Shown here: piece after piece, positions 13,397 to 19,907 of the stretch | How the letters are laid out: each line of letters starts with the position of its first letter | Position numbering within the stretch: the first letter of the stretch is position 1 | NCBI GenBank assembly: GCA_002435705.1 | Contig: DIVA01000055.1 | Span: forward strand, 1-19,907 | Source: Bacteriovoracaceae bacterium UBA6144 | GTDB lineage: Bacteria > Bdellovibrionota > Bacteriovoracia > Bacteriovoracales > Bacteriovoracaceae | DNA: 19,907 bases | Direction: 5' to 3' | Made by a program: the position numbers and the translations under genes | Notes under the pieces: model-generated | What the model was told of the DNA's origin: nothing | The model's database searches: none | What the model saw: only the letters and a program-made list of their open reading frames with translations

Positions 13397-14563
13397 ATGC
13401 TTAAAGACTATATGTTCACCTCAGAATCTGTGACAGAAGGCCACCCAGATAAAATGGCCGATCAGATCTCTGATGCCATCCTCGATGCAATGCTAAAGCA
13501 AGACCCAAAGTCACGCGTAGCTTGTGAAACCTTGATCACAACCGGATTGGTTGTTGTTGCTGGTGAAGTCACAACCAATGCCAACATTAATATTCCAGAA
13601 ATCGTTCGCGCAGAAATTAAAGACATCGGCTACGACCATTCAGACAAAGGTTTCGACTGCAACACCTGTGGTGTGACCGTTGCTCTTGGTAAACAGTCTC
13701 AAGACATTGCTATGGGTGTGAACGAAGGCGAAGGTTCATATCTGGACCAAGGTGCAGGCGATCAGGGTCTCATGTTTGGCTACGCGATCAATGAAACAGA
13801 TACGCACATGCCGATCACAATTGATCTCTCTCACAAGCTCGCTGCGCGCCTGACAGAAGTTCGTAAAAATGGCACAGTCAAAGATCTTCGCGCTGATGGT
13901 AAAACTCAAGTCACAGCTCAATACGTAAATGGCAAACTTTCTCGTTTGGATGCGATCGTCGTCTCTACTCAACATGCTGAGAGTATGACTCTGAAGCAAG
14001 TGCAAGAAGCGATCATGGAAGAAGTAATCAAGAAAACTGTTCCAGCTAACCTGATTGATAAAAATACTAAATACTTCATCAACCCAACTGGTCGCTTTGT
14101 GATTGGTGGGCCCATGGGAGACTGTGGACTGACTGGGCGTAAGATTATCGTTGATACCTACGGCGGTCACGGTGCTCACGGCGGAGGAGCCTTCTCTGGA
14201 AAAGATCCTTCTAAAGTAGACCGTTCAGCTGCCTATGCCGCTCGTCACATTGCTAAAAACGTCGTCGCCGCAGGACTTGCTGATAAAGCTCTAGTGCAGG
14301 TCGCCTATGCGATCGGTGTGGCACAACCTATGTCTCTTTTGATTGATACATTTGGAACGGCGAAAGTTGATGAAGTGAAGCTCCATGCTGCGATCAATGA
14401 ACTCTTTGACATGCGTCCGAAGGCGATCATTGAACGTCTTAAGCTTTTGAACCCTATCTATTCTCCAAGCGCTGCCTACGGTCACTTTGGTCGTAAAGCA
14501 GAGAATGGATTTTTCACATGGGAAAATACCGACATGGTAGAGAAGCTTAAGGCTTTCTTCTAA
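13397..14563 (+). CDS. metK: S-adenosylmethionine synthetase
   Basis: Makes S-adenosylmethionine from methionine and ATP; essential, cytoplasmic, normally a tetramer. The 388 residues match the family (E. coli 384). Key features are TEGHPDK with catalytic H16, the signature GAGDQGLMFGYA (119-130), and the GGGAFSGKDPSKVDRSAAYA segment starting about residue 262. The start has a strong ribosome site, AAGGAG, 7 bases upstream. It has its own candidate promoter, and the 75-base gap before it is too short for most SAM riboswitches; none was recognised. A small membrane-protein gene begins 4 bases after the stop. Confidence 0.97.
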   Translation: MLKDYMFTSESVTEGHPDKMADQISDAILDAMLKQDPKSRVACETLITTGLVVVAGEVTTNANINIPEIVRAEIKDIGYDHSDKGFDCNTCGVTVALGKQSQDIAMGVNEGEGSYLDQGAGDQGLMFGYAINETDTHMPITIDLSHKLAARLTEVRKNGTVKDLRADGKTQVTAQYVNGKLSRLDAIVVSTQHAESMTLKQVQEAIMEEVIKKTVPANLIDKNTKYFINPTGRFVIGGPMGDCGLTGRKIIVDTYGGHGAHGGGAFSGKDPSKVDRSAAYAARHIAKNVVAAGLADKALVQVAYAIGVAQPMSLLIDTFGTAKVDEVKLHAAINELFDMRPKAIIERLKLLNPIYSPSAAYGHFGRKAENGFFTWENTDMVEKLKAFF

Positions 14564-14567
14564 ATCA

Positions 14568-14801
14568 ATGTCAGAAATTTATTTTCTCATTCGACACACA
14601 CCATTTTGGGCCATTCCGCTGCTGATCGTAGCAGCGGAATTCGCTTATATCTTTTGGCTTCGTAAGAAGAAAACAAATGTGAAGATCTGTATTTTCTTCA
14701 TGTTTACCTCAATAGTTTTTCTTGGTTGGTATTATTACGCTGGTGGACCCGATAAAGCGGTCAGGAAATTCATGAAGTTCCACCGTTCTCTCGACTTGTA
14801 A
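14568..14801 (+). CDS. Small two-helix membrane protein, unknown function
   Basis: A 77-residue protein that I do not recognise. Two hydrophobic segments are clear, near residues 13-31 and 39-58, separated by a basic loop (RKKKTNVK). The C-terminal tail is basic (KAVRKFMKFHR). By the positive-inside rule, the basic loop and tail cannot both be cytoplasmic if both segments span the membrane, so topology is uncertain. It begins 4 bases after the metK stop and is probably cotranscribed with it. A ribosome site is not obvious (metK's end reads TTCTAAATCA). A perfect 11-base inverted repeat lies within its first membrane segment. The coding call rests on spacing, hydrophobic pattern and lack of a competing frame. 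Confidence 0.6.
   Translation: MSEIYFLIRHTPFWAIPLLIVAAEFAYIFWLRKKKTNVKICIFFMFTSIVFLGWYYYAGGPDKAVRKFMKFHRSLDL
14613..14640 (+). repeat. Perfect 11-bp inverted repeat (hairpin) after metK
   Basis: ATTCCGCTGCT (14613-14623) and AGCAGCGGAAT (14630-14640) are exact reverse complements around the 6-base loop GATCGT. In RNA this is a strong stem starting 50 bases after the metK stop, inside the small membrane-protein gene. No T-run follows, so it is not a standard terminator. It may protect the metK message from 3' decay or slow ribosomes in the small gene. Confidence 0.65.
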
Positions 14802-14812
14802 CTTTATCTGAC

Positions 14813-14841
14813 AGGGGTGTTGAAAAATTGACACAAACCCT
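14813..14841. repeat. Imperfect inverted repeat over the -35 of the regulator gene
   Basis: AGGGGTGT (14813-14820) can pair with ACAC (14831-14834) and CCCT (14838-14841), forming 8 base pairs with an AAA bulge and a 10-base loop. The -35 hexamer TTGACA of the next gene lies in the loop and 3' arm. It could be an operator, or part of the 3' end of the metK transcript; no T-run follows. Confidence 0.3.
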
Positions 14842-14857
14842 CAGGCTTAGTTACCAT
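14828..14857 (+). promoter_or_regulatory. Probable promoter of the NtrC-type regulator
   Basis: A consensus -35 TTGACA (14828-14833), an 18-base spacer and TACCAT (14852-14857; 4 of 6 matches to TATAAT). Transcription would start near 14864, just before the ribosome site GGAGG (14866-14870), giving a very short leader. This is a housekeeping-type promoter, not a sigma-54 one. Confidence 0.5.
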
Positions 14858-14874
14858 ACTAGTCCGGAGGGTCT

Positions 14875-16407
14875 ATGAACGATCTTAATTTCTTGCAGAA
14901 TAGTTTTGATAAACCAACCTACCCAACACTCGTGATTGTAGAAGATGACAACCTTCTTGGGATCACTTTAAAGAAATATTTAGAGCGCACCTTCGGTTTA
15001 AGCGTGAAGCTCTACACCTCTTCAGAAGATTGTTTGGTGGAGTTTTCTAAGAATCATAACCCCGCCGCTCCATTTTTTCTTTTGGCCGATATTTCTTTGG
15101 GCCAGGGATCCGACGGCTTACTTCTTATCGATATTCTTAAAGAGCGCGGCTTTAACTTCGTCTCTGTGATCATGACTGGTTTTGCGAGCATTGAGACGGC
15201 GATCGCCGCCACCAAACGTGGAGCTTTCCATTATCTCACTAAACCCTTTGAACTCGATGTACTAAAGCAGCTCGTTTTCAGTGGCTACCGTGAAAAACTC
15301 GGTGTTGAGCTCGGTGCTCTGATTAATTCCTCAGCAGACGATCAAGCTGCTCAGTCTGCTCCGCGCCTGCGTGCGAAGCCTGCTATGCCTAAGCATAAAA
15401 TTGAGAAGCCTGGAGCGGAAGATATTTTCTTTGGCATCGTCGGACGTTCTCAATCGATGAAAGAAGTTTTCTCTCGTATCGAAAAAGTCGCCAAATCTGA
15501 TTCCACGATTCTAATCACCGGTGCTTCTGGTACGGGTAAAGAATTAGTCGCTAATGCCATTCATAAGCTCTCTCCAAGATCTGGTGCTCCACGGGTCTCC
15601 GTTAACTGCGGAGCTATCCCAGGTGAGCTTTTAGAGAGTGAGCTTTTCGGTCATATCAAAGGCTCCTTCACCGGTGCTATTTCAAACCGCAAAGGGCGCT
15701 TTGAGATTGCCCACCAGGGCTCGATGTTTCTCGATGAGATCGGGGACATGCCTTTAATGTTACAAGTGAAACTTTTGCGTGTGCTGCAGTTGCGCCAGAT
15801 CGAACCGGTGGGCTCAAGTGAAGCGATTGATGTGGACGTGCGAGTGATCGCTGCCACTCACCGTGACCTGGATCTTCAAGTGAAAGAAGGGAAGTTTAGA
15901 GAAGATCTTTTCTATCGCTTGAATGTGATTCCGATCCGTGTGCCTGATTTGAAAGAGCGCAGAGATGATATCCCTCTCTTAATTTCTTATTTCCTTGATC
16001 GCTTCACTTCTGCTGATCGTTCAAATGAAATAAGCTTCTCTCATGAGGCGATGGATCTTTTGATGAGCTACGAGTGGCCAGGTAACGTGAGAGAACTCGA
16101 GAACGTGATTGAGCGTCTTGTGATTCTGCGTGGTGGAAATGAGATTCTCCCCGAAGATCTCCCTTCAAAAATCTACCGCACCAATCCGCTGGTGAGTCTG
16201 CAGTATAAGACTCTCTTTGAGCTGCCGGATCAGGGCGTGGATCTCAAAACGATTCTCTCAGACATTGAAGACTCTTTGATTCTTCAGGCCCTCGGACGCA
16301 CGGGCGGAAATAAGAATCAGGCTTCAAAGCTCTTGAGCCTCAACCGTACCACGTTGATTGAGAAGATGAAGAAGAAGGGCATTGAGCTCGGTGGTAGCGA
16401 GGCTTAG
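14875..16407 (+). CDS. Sigma-54-dependent response regulator, NtrC family
   Basis: A 510-residue cytoplasmic transcription activator. The N-terminal receiver domain (about 17-140) has acidic residues E23-D24-D25, phospho-acceptor D72, T101 and K123. The AAA+ domain (about 187-420) has Walker A GASGTGKE (216-223), the sigma-54 contact loop GSFTGA (263-268, usually GAFTGA), Walker B FLDEIGD (D287, E288) and arginines in FREDLFYRLNV. A Fis-type helix-turn-helix ends the protein (about 475-505; NKNQASKLLSLNRTTLIEKM), a C-terminus reminiscent of FleQ-like flagellar regulators. The family turns on sigma-54 promoters after phosphorylation by a partner kinase. No kinase gene is adjacent, so it is an orphan here; the PAS protein at the left edge is too far away to assume pairing. 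Its stop overlaps mlaD on the other strand by 3 bases. Confidence 0.93.
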   Translation: MNDLNFLQNSFDKPTYPTLVIVEDDNLLGITLKKYLERTFGLSVKLYTSSEDCLVEFSKNHNPAAPFFLLADISLGQGSDGLLLIDILKERGFNFVSVIMTGFASIETAIAATKRGAFHYLTKPFELDVLKQLVFSGYREKLGVELGALINSSADDQAAQSAPRLRAKPAMPKHKIEKPGAEDIFFGIVGRSQSMKEVFSRIEKVAKSDSTILITGASGTGKELVANAIHKLSPRSGAPRVSVNCGAIPGELLESELFGHIKGSFTGAISNRKGRFEIAHQGSMFLDEIGDMPLMLQVKLLRVLQLRQIEPVGSSEAIDVDVRVIAATHRDLDLQVKEGKFREDLFYRLNVIPIRVPDLKERRDDIPLLISYFLDRFTSADRSNEISFSHEAMDLLMSYEWPGNVRELENVIERLVILRGGNEILPEDLPSKIYRTNPLVSLQYKTLFELPDQGVDLKTILSDIEDSLILQALGRTGGNKNQASKLLSLNRTTLIEKMKKKGIELGGSEA

Positions 16408-17198
16408 TCTTGCTTCTCGGGCGCTTTCTTAATCGACTCACGGATGAAGTACTTAATAACTGAGTTCCGCTCGGCTCCACCCATGAGTTTTCTGATTTTT
16501 TCATAAACTTCATCGTCATAGATAAGTGAGTGGGCCGTGCCAGGGCCTGATTCTAGGCGACCGATCACTTTATCGAGTTTGCCCATGGCCTGATCCATTT
16601 TCTGAGACGCCGAAGACATGGGACCGGTTGTTTTGGCAAAGTTCTCTGAAGTGGTAGAAAGGTTATTCACAATCTTATTAATTTTTTCAGGCTCTATGGC
16701 CGCAATGAGAATTTCGAGTTTTGTCATGATCCGATCGGCTTTATCAGCGATGTTACCACCCTTGGTCGCAATCGCTTTGAGATCAAGACTTGCTTCTGCG
16801 GACAGGACATCTTTCTCAGGGTTAAAAGTAGGGCTCTGGTCCCCGCCGCCTTTAATCTCGATGTACTTATCGCCGACGAGACCTGCGTTCTGGATGGCCA
16901 CCATCGAATCATTTTTTATCCACGCCAGATTTTCACTGGTGATGGAGAGAGCGATTTCAACTTCTACCTGGCTTATGATGCGAATGTCTTCGACGGTTCC
17001 AATCCGCAGCCCCTTGAGTTCCACCACGGCACCGGTCTTTAAGTTTTCAGCGTTCACTACTCGAGCACGGATAGTGGATTTAGGTGAAAAAAGTGAAGAC
17101 TCTTTACCGATCGCAACAATAAGAATCATCATGACAATCGAGAGAGCTGTCACAAACATTCCAACTTTGACGAGATTTGTTTTATCTTGAGCGCGCAT
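16404..17198 (-). CDS. mlaD: MlaD-type MCE-domain lipid transport protein
   Basis: A 264-residue substrate-binding subunit of an Mla-type ABC lipid transporter, anchored in the inner membrane with its MCE domain in the periplasm. One membrane helix is visible near residues 12-31, followed by the MCE domain at about 41-118 (STIRARVVNAENLKTGAVV; GLRIGTV; GLVGDKYIEIKGG). The C-terminal half is helical, and the protein is longer than E. coli MlaD (183), more like the extended MCE proteins of other groups. MCE rings form a hydrophobic tunnel for phospholipids between the membranes. The ribosome site AAAGGTG lies just before the ATG. It is the last gene of the operon, 21 bases after mlaF, and its stop converges with the regulator gene. 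Confidence 0.88.
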   Translation of the reverse strand: MRAQDKTNLVKVGMFVTALSIVMMILIVAIGKESSLFSPKSTIRARVVNAENLKTGAVVELKGLRIGTVEDIRIISQVEVEIALSITSENLAWIKNDSMVAIQNAGLVGDKYIEIKGGGDQSPTFNPEKDVLSAEASLDLKAIATKGGNIADKADRIMTKLEILIAAIEPEKINKIVNNLSTTSENFAKTTGPMSSASQKMDQAMGKLDKVIGRLESGPGTAHSLIYDDEVYEKIRKLMGGAERNSVIKYFIRESIKKAPEKQD

Positions 17199-17219
17199 AG
17201 TTCACCTTTCTAGTTCACT

Positions 17220-17948
17220 TTATTGAGCCATGTTAAATTTTTGAACAACGGGGTCAGTACTTTCTTCAAACTCGCGAATTCCACCAGAGAAGACAATCTT
17301 TCCATTATCAACGAGGAGCAAACGGTCGCAAACTTTCTTGGCTGCAGGAATATCGTGAGTCACAAAAATGCCGCCCACTCCACGTTTTTTAAAAGTGTTC
17401 ATGATGTCTAAAACATTTTCTACATTTACGGGATCAAGCCCTGCAGTCGGTTCGTCATAGAGAATGATTTCAGGCTTAAGCACCATGGCGCGAGCAAGGC
17501 CTGCGCGCTTTTGCATCCCCCCAGAAAGATCTGAAGGAAAAAGGTGAGCCGCCTCTTCCATGCGTACTAAGCGGAGCACATCCATCACAAGCTTCTCTTC
17601 TTCTGCTGCTGAAAGCTTAAGATGCTCTCGGACGGGGTAGGCGATGTTCTCATACACACTGAGTGAGTCAAAGAGGGCCCCACTTTGAAAGGCATAGGAC
17701 ATCTTGGTACGAAGCTCAAACAGCTCTTCCTCTTCCCAGAGGTCAATGCGGGTTTGATTGAAATACACTTCCCCGTCGTCCATGGTCTCTAGGCCGATCA
17801 GGCAGCGCAGAAGTACACTTTTACCTGTTCCCGAATTACCTAAGAGCCCCACGGTTTCACTCTTCTTGAGCTCAAAACTAATATCCCGGTGAACCGTTTT
17901 GGCCCCGAAATTTTTTTTAAGATGTGAAACTTTAAGTACCGTTTGCAT
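17220..17948 (-). CDS. mlaF: MlaF-type ABC transporter ATPase
   Basis: The 242-residue cytoplasmic ATPase that powers the MlaFED lipid transporter. Motifs are Walker A GNSGTGKS (37-44), Q-loop Q88 in YAFQSGALFDSL, signature LSGGMQKR (141-148), Walker B IILYDE (161-166) and switch H198. The FQSGALFDSLSVYENI and SGGMQKRAGLARA segments are those of the MlaF/Mkl family rather than general importers. The C-terminus ends in STDPVVQKFNMAQ, a tail seen in this family. It starts 5 bases after the mlaE stop, with an AGGA ribosome site inside the end of mlaE, and leads into mlaD after 21 bases. Confidence 0.92.
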   Translation of the reverse strand: MQTVLKVSHLKKNFGAKTVHRDISFELKKSETVGLLGNSGTGKSVLLRCLIGLETMDDGEVYFNQTRIDLWEEEELFELRTKMSYAFQSGALFDSLSVYENIAYPVREHLKLSAAEEEKLVMDVLRLVRMEEAAHLFPSDLSGGMQKRAGLARAMVLKPEIILYDEPTAGLDPVNVENVLDIMNTFKKRGVGGIFVTHDIPAAKKVCDRLLLVDNGKIVFSGGIREFEESTDPVVQKFNMAQ

Positions 17949-17953
17949 AAATC

Positions 17954-18715
17954 CTAATCAAAAAGAAGAATGAGAATTTTTGAGAGAAAAAAGTCTGAGA
18001 TCAATATGACAATCGATGAGCGCACCACCACCCACGTCGCCGCCGAGCCTACACCACGGGTGCCTTCTTTGGTTTGAAAACCTTTCCAGCAGGCCAGGAG
18101 TACGATCACCACGGCGAAAAACATGCACTTGATGTAGCAGCTGAAGACGTCGTGGATTTTGATCGTGGCTAAAACCTTATTGATATAAAACCCGTAGGCC
18201 ATATCGAATTCACTGCGAGCGATCAACATCCCACCGATGATTCCCATGAAGGTGGCAAGGATCCCTAAAAGTGGGAGCGAGACCATCGCGGCGACTAAGC
18301 GTGGGACGACAAGCACTCGGATGGGGGATGTTCCCAAAGCACGGATCGCATCGATCTGCTGAGAAACGTTCATGGCGCCAATTTCGGCGGCGATGCCTGA
18401 GCCAATGCGACCGGCGACCAAAAGGGAAGTAAAGATAGGGGCCATTTCACGAATAAGAGAGAGAGACACAATCGCTGGAACATAGAGAGTCCCACCAAAT
18501 TTCGCTAGACCGTAGCCGAATTGCAGAGTCATCACGAGTCCCATCACAAAGCCAATCACGATGGTGATGGAGAGTGAGCGTTGCCCGAGTTCGATGATCT
18601 GTTCGTTCAGTCGGGCCCAGTAAAAGGGGCGTGAGAAGATAGCTTGAGTCGATTTCCCCAAGAGGGACATCAGTTCACCGAAAAATTCAAACTGGTCTTT
18701 GAATTTCACAATCAT
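17954..18715 (-). CDS. mlaE: MlaE-type ABC transporter permease
   Basis: A 253-residue inner-membrane permease of the MlaE (YrbE) family, which with MlaF and MlaD moves phospholipids between inner and outer membranes. Several hydrophobic segments are clear (about 50-70, 80-110, 147-170, 200-215 and 232-252). The family hallmarks are present: LIREMAPIFTSLLVAGRIG, the EIGAMNVSQQIDAIRALG coupling segment and the VVPRLVA motif. Its ATG overlaps the stop of the upstream lipoprotein gene (ATGA), so the two are probably translationally coupled. Order on the message is lipoprotein, mlaE, mlaF, mlaD. mlaB, mlaC and mlaA are not in the window. Confidence 0.93.
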   Translation of the reverse strand: MIVKFKDQFEFFGELMSLLGKSTQAIFSRPFYWARLNEQIIELGQRSLSITIVIGFVMGLVMTLQFGYGLAKFGGTLYVPAIVSLSLIREMAPIFTSLLVAGRIGSGIAAEIGAMNVSQQIDAIRALGTSPIRVLVVPRLVAAMVSLPLLGILATFMGIIGGMLIARSEFDMAYGFYINKVLATIKIHDVFSCYIKCMFFAVVIVLLACWKGFQTKEGTRGVGSAATWVVVRSSIVILISDFFLSKILILLFD

Positions 18716-19197
18716 TGAAAAATCACCCGGCTTAACAGGTCTTGAAAGACTCGAAAGCTTTCTTGGTTACGGTTGCGGGGGGTTACAAGGATAAAATCGT
18801 AATAGCAGTGGTCACGACGGTAATTTCTAAAATTGATGAGAACGACTACTCCATCAATCTTGGCTTCAGCTTCCATCTCAAACGCTTCGCGCTCCTGCCA
18901 TTGAATCGTATTTTTCCCTAGGGGTTTAAAGGAGTCATAGGTGTCGAATGTTTTCAGTGCGAGCGATTCCAGAGGCAGGGATTGGAATTCTCCACAGAAT
19001 GAATTTACCACAATGACTTCACCGGTTTTACTTTGTACCCACACATGGTCACTCTCACGAGGATCGGATTTAGACCAATCCTTGGATTGAAAATTAATTT
19101 GATAATTTGTCGCCTTCGTCGGCTTGGGCGACTTCGGAATGATACTTGAGCAGGTCACTGCTAAAGTTGACATGAGTAGTAGAATAAAAGATTTCAT
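18712..19197 (-). CDS. Unrecognised putative lipoprotein, first gene of the mlaEFD operon
   Basis: A 161-residue protein that I do not recognise. The first 15 residues form a signal sequence, and C16 in LAVTCSS is a plausible lipidation site, though Thr before the Cys is unusual. The mature part starts with a Pro/Lys-rich linker and then alternates beta-like and charged stretches; two more Cys (68 and 131) could form a disulphide. It heads the operon and its TGA overlaps the mlaE ATG, so it is likely made in step with the permease. In other Mla-like systems an accessory lipoprotein at the outer membrane accepts lipids from the MCE protein; that role here is inference from position. Ribosome site AAGGA lies 7 bases before the ATG. 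Confidence 0.75.
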   Translation of the reverse strand: MKSFILLLMSTLAVTCSSIIPKSPKPTKATNYQINFQSKDWSKSDPRESDHVWVQSKTGEVIVVNSFCGEFQSLPLESLALKTFDTYDSFKPLGKNTIQWQEREAFEMEAEAKIDGVVVLINFRNYRRDHCYYDFILVTPRNRNQESFRVFQDLLSRVIFQ

Positions 19198-19217
19198 CGA
19201 TGTTCCTTATCACCATT

Positions 19218-19246
19218 ATTAAAGAGGAGTCGTAAACCTTTGTAAA
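19218..19246 (-). promoter_or_regulatory. Probable promoter of the lipoprotein-mlaEFD operon
   Basis: Read on the minus strand, TTTACA (19246-19241), a 17-base spacer and TTTAAT (19223-19218) match the housekeeping -35/-10 at 5 of 6 positions each. Transcription would start near 19211, about 13 bases before the ATG, just leaving room for the ribosome site. A second consensus TTGACA (19271-19266) lies upstream without a good -10 partner. Confidence 0.5.
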
Positions 19247-19247
19247 C
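19232..19247. repeat. Direct repeat GTAAAC with 10-bp period
   Basis: GTAAAC occurs at 19232-19237 and again at 19242-19247, start to start exactly 10 bases, one helical turn. The second copy covers the -35 of the minus-strand operon promoter and the first lies in its spacer. This spacing suits two protein subunits binding side by side on one DNA face, so it may be an operator; chance cannot be excluded for so short a motif. Confidence 0.35.
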
Positions 19248-19310
19248 GAAGCTTGCGTGGGTCAATGTCAAAGATTTGATAGGATATTTTTGCCGCAGGT
19301 AAGATTTTCC

Positions 19311-19338
19311 TTCACCAGAATCCAAAATGGGTTAAAAT
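19311..19338 (+). promoter_or_regulatory. Candidate promoter of the right-edge secreted protein gene
   Basis: TTCACC (19311-19316), a 16-base spacer and TAAAAT (19333-19338) match the housekeeping pattern at 4 and 5 of 6. An alternative pair is TTGATA (19276-19281) with TAAGAT (19300-19305), spacer 18. Either would leave a leader of about 45-80 bases containing a 6-base stem, TAACTC (19355-19360) with GAGTTA (19368-19373). Confidence 0.3.
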
Positions 19339-19389
19339 TTCCTCATGGGTGACATAACTCTAGGATGGAGTTAGCCCCCAAAGGGACGA

Positions 19390-19907
19390 ATGACAAAGAT
19401 AAAGACACAGCCACGATGGCCCTTGTATTTATTCTTCAGCGTGTTGTACACGTCCTCAGTTTTTGCTGACTATTTCTCTCAGGAAACATTCAAAACTCAT
19501 CTCCGCTGGAACCTTGTGGTTCCTAAGGAGCAGGTCTCGCTCAAGAAAGAGGGTGCTACTCTCGTCATTGAATCCATGAATCTAGAGCTTTTTGAAAAGC
19601 TCGCCGGTGAATTAGAGAAGACTCAGAGAGCAGAGGGCTACATCGAAAAACTCACTATTGAGAAAGGAGGCTTTCCTTCAAAGCCCGCCCGCGCCGTAGT
19701 AGAGCTTAAAAACTCAGCAGTTGAGCTTTTTAGTTTTTATCGAGATCTCGATAAAAAGTGGATCTTAGACTTTTGGATCAATTCAGATCTTGTTCCTTCA
19801 AAGGCAGCCTCTCTGCAAAAGCCAGTTGAAAAACCAGTCATTGAAGCTAAAGTTGAGCCGGTTAAAACAAAATCTCTTATGCCCGGTAAGAGTCTACTGG
19901 AAGTGGT
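19390..19907 (+). CDS. Secreted protein of unknown function, N-terminal part
   Basis: This frame opens at ATG 19390 (ribosome site AAGGGA, 3 bases before it) and runs off the right edge; 172 residues are visible by hand translation. Residues 1-26 form a signal peptide ending SSVFA, so the protein is exported. Residues about 27-135 contain alternating strands with a VVELKNSAVELFSFYRDLD segment and then WILDFWIN, faintly like an AMIN-type envelope-binding domain, but I would not assign it. From about 138 the chain turns into a Pro/Lys/Glu-rich linker (KPVEKPVIEAKVEPVK), which often joins an N-terminal domain to repeats or a binding domain. The remainder lies outside the window. It is divergent from the mlaEFD operon. 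Confidence 0.7.
   Translation, partial: MTKIKTQPRWPLYLFFSVLYTSSVFADYFSQETFKTHLRWNLVVPKEQVSLKKEGATLVIESMNLELFEKLAGELEKTQRAEGYIEKLTIEKGGFPSKPARAVVELKNSAVELFSFYRDLDKKWILDFWINSDLVPSKAASLQKPVEKPVIEAKVEPVKTKSLMPGKSLLEV

Noticed and set aside
13736..14179. 147-codon open frame antisense to metK
   Set aside because: Fully covered by conserved MetK sequence; no independent coding signal.
16618..17190. 190-codon plus-strand open frame opposite mlaD
   Set aside because: mlaD on the other strand has a clear MCE domain and operon context; the plus-strand translation is low-complexity and matches nothing I know.

Overview
The window is compact, gene-dense bacterial chromosome with no RNA genes, insertion sequences or CRISPR. 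Gene content (an LPS heptose phosphatase, an MsbA-type flippase, an Mla-type lipid transport operon and many secreted or lipidated proteins) indicates a Gram-negative diderm. The combination of recO, a single-chain glycyl-tRNA synthetase, pyruvate phosphate dikinase and Mpl, together with the style of the NtrC-like regulator, is most like the predatory Bdellovibrionota (Bacteriovorax/Bdellovibrio relatives). That placement is an inference from family resemblance, not from a marker gene.

Layout. Positions 1-299 (minus) hold the N-terminus of a PAS-domain protein. Divergent from it, a very small Ski2-like helicase runs into recO with a 50-base overlap (401-2102). gmhB converges on recO from the minus strand. 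msbA starts 28 bases away from gmhB in the opposite direction and is followed by glyS, ppdK and a beta-lactamase-fold protein whose start codon overlaps the ppdK stop (2647-9309). A second plus-strand run (9368-13321) carries a secreted DUF2183/App1-type phosphatase, mpl and a large putative lipoprotein with a possible SleB-like segment. metK and a two-helix membrane protein follow (13397-14801), then a sigma-54-type response regulator (14875-16407). Convergent with it, on the minus strand, is an operon of lipoprotein, mlaE, mlaF and mlaD (19197 back to 16404). The window ends in the N-terminus of a secreted plus-strand protein.

Functional themes. Envelope biogenesis and maintenance dominates: gmhB and msbA (LPS core and lipid A export), mpl (recycling of peptidoglycan peptides), the SleB-like lipoprotein (possible wall hydrolase) and mlaEFD (phospholipid traffic). 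The rest is core metabolism and information processing (glyS, ppdK, metK, recO). Most genes are packed head to tail with 4-50 base overlaps or gaps of a few bases, so translational coupling is likely at several joints (helicase/recO, ppdK/serine hydrolase, mpl/lipoprotein, lipoprotein/mlaE).

No overtly novel multi-gene system (defence, biosynthetic or mobile) is visible. The items most worth checking are the minimal Ski2-like helicase joined to recO, the SleB-like lipoprotein coupled to mpl, the unrecognised lipoprotein leading the mlaEFD operon, and several perfect inverted repeats at gene starts: before glyS, over the mpl ribosome binding site, and just after metK.
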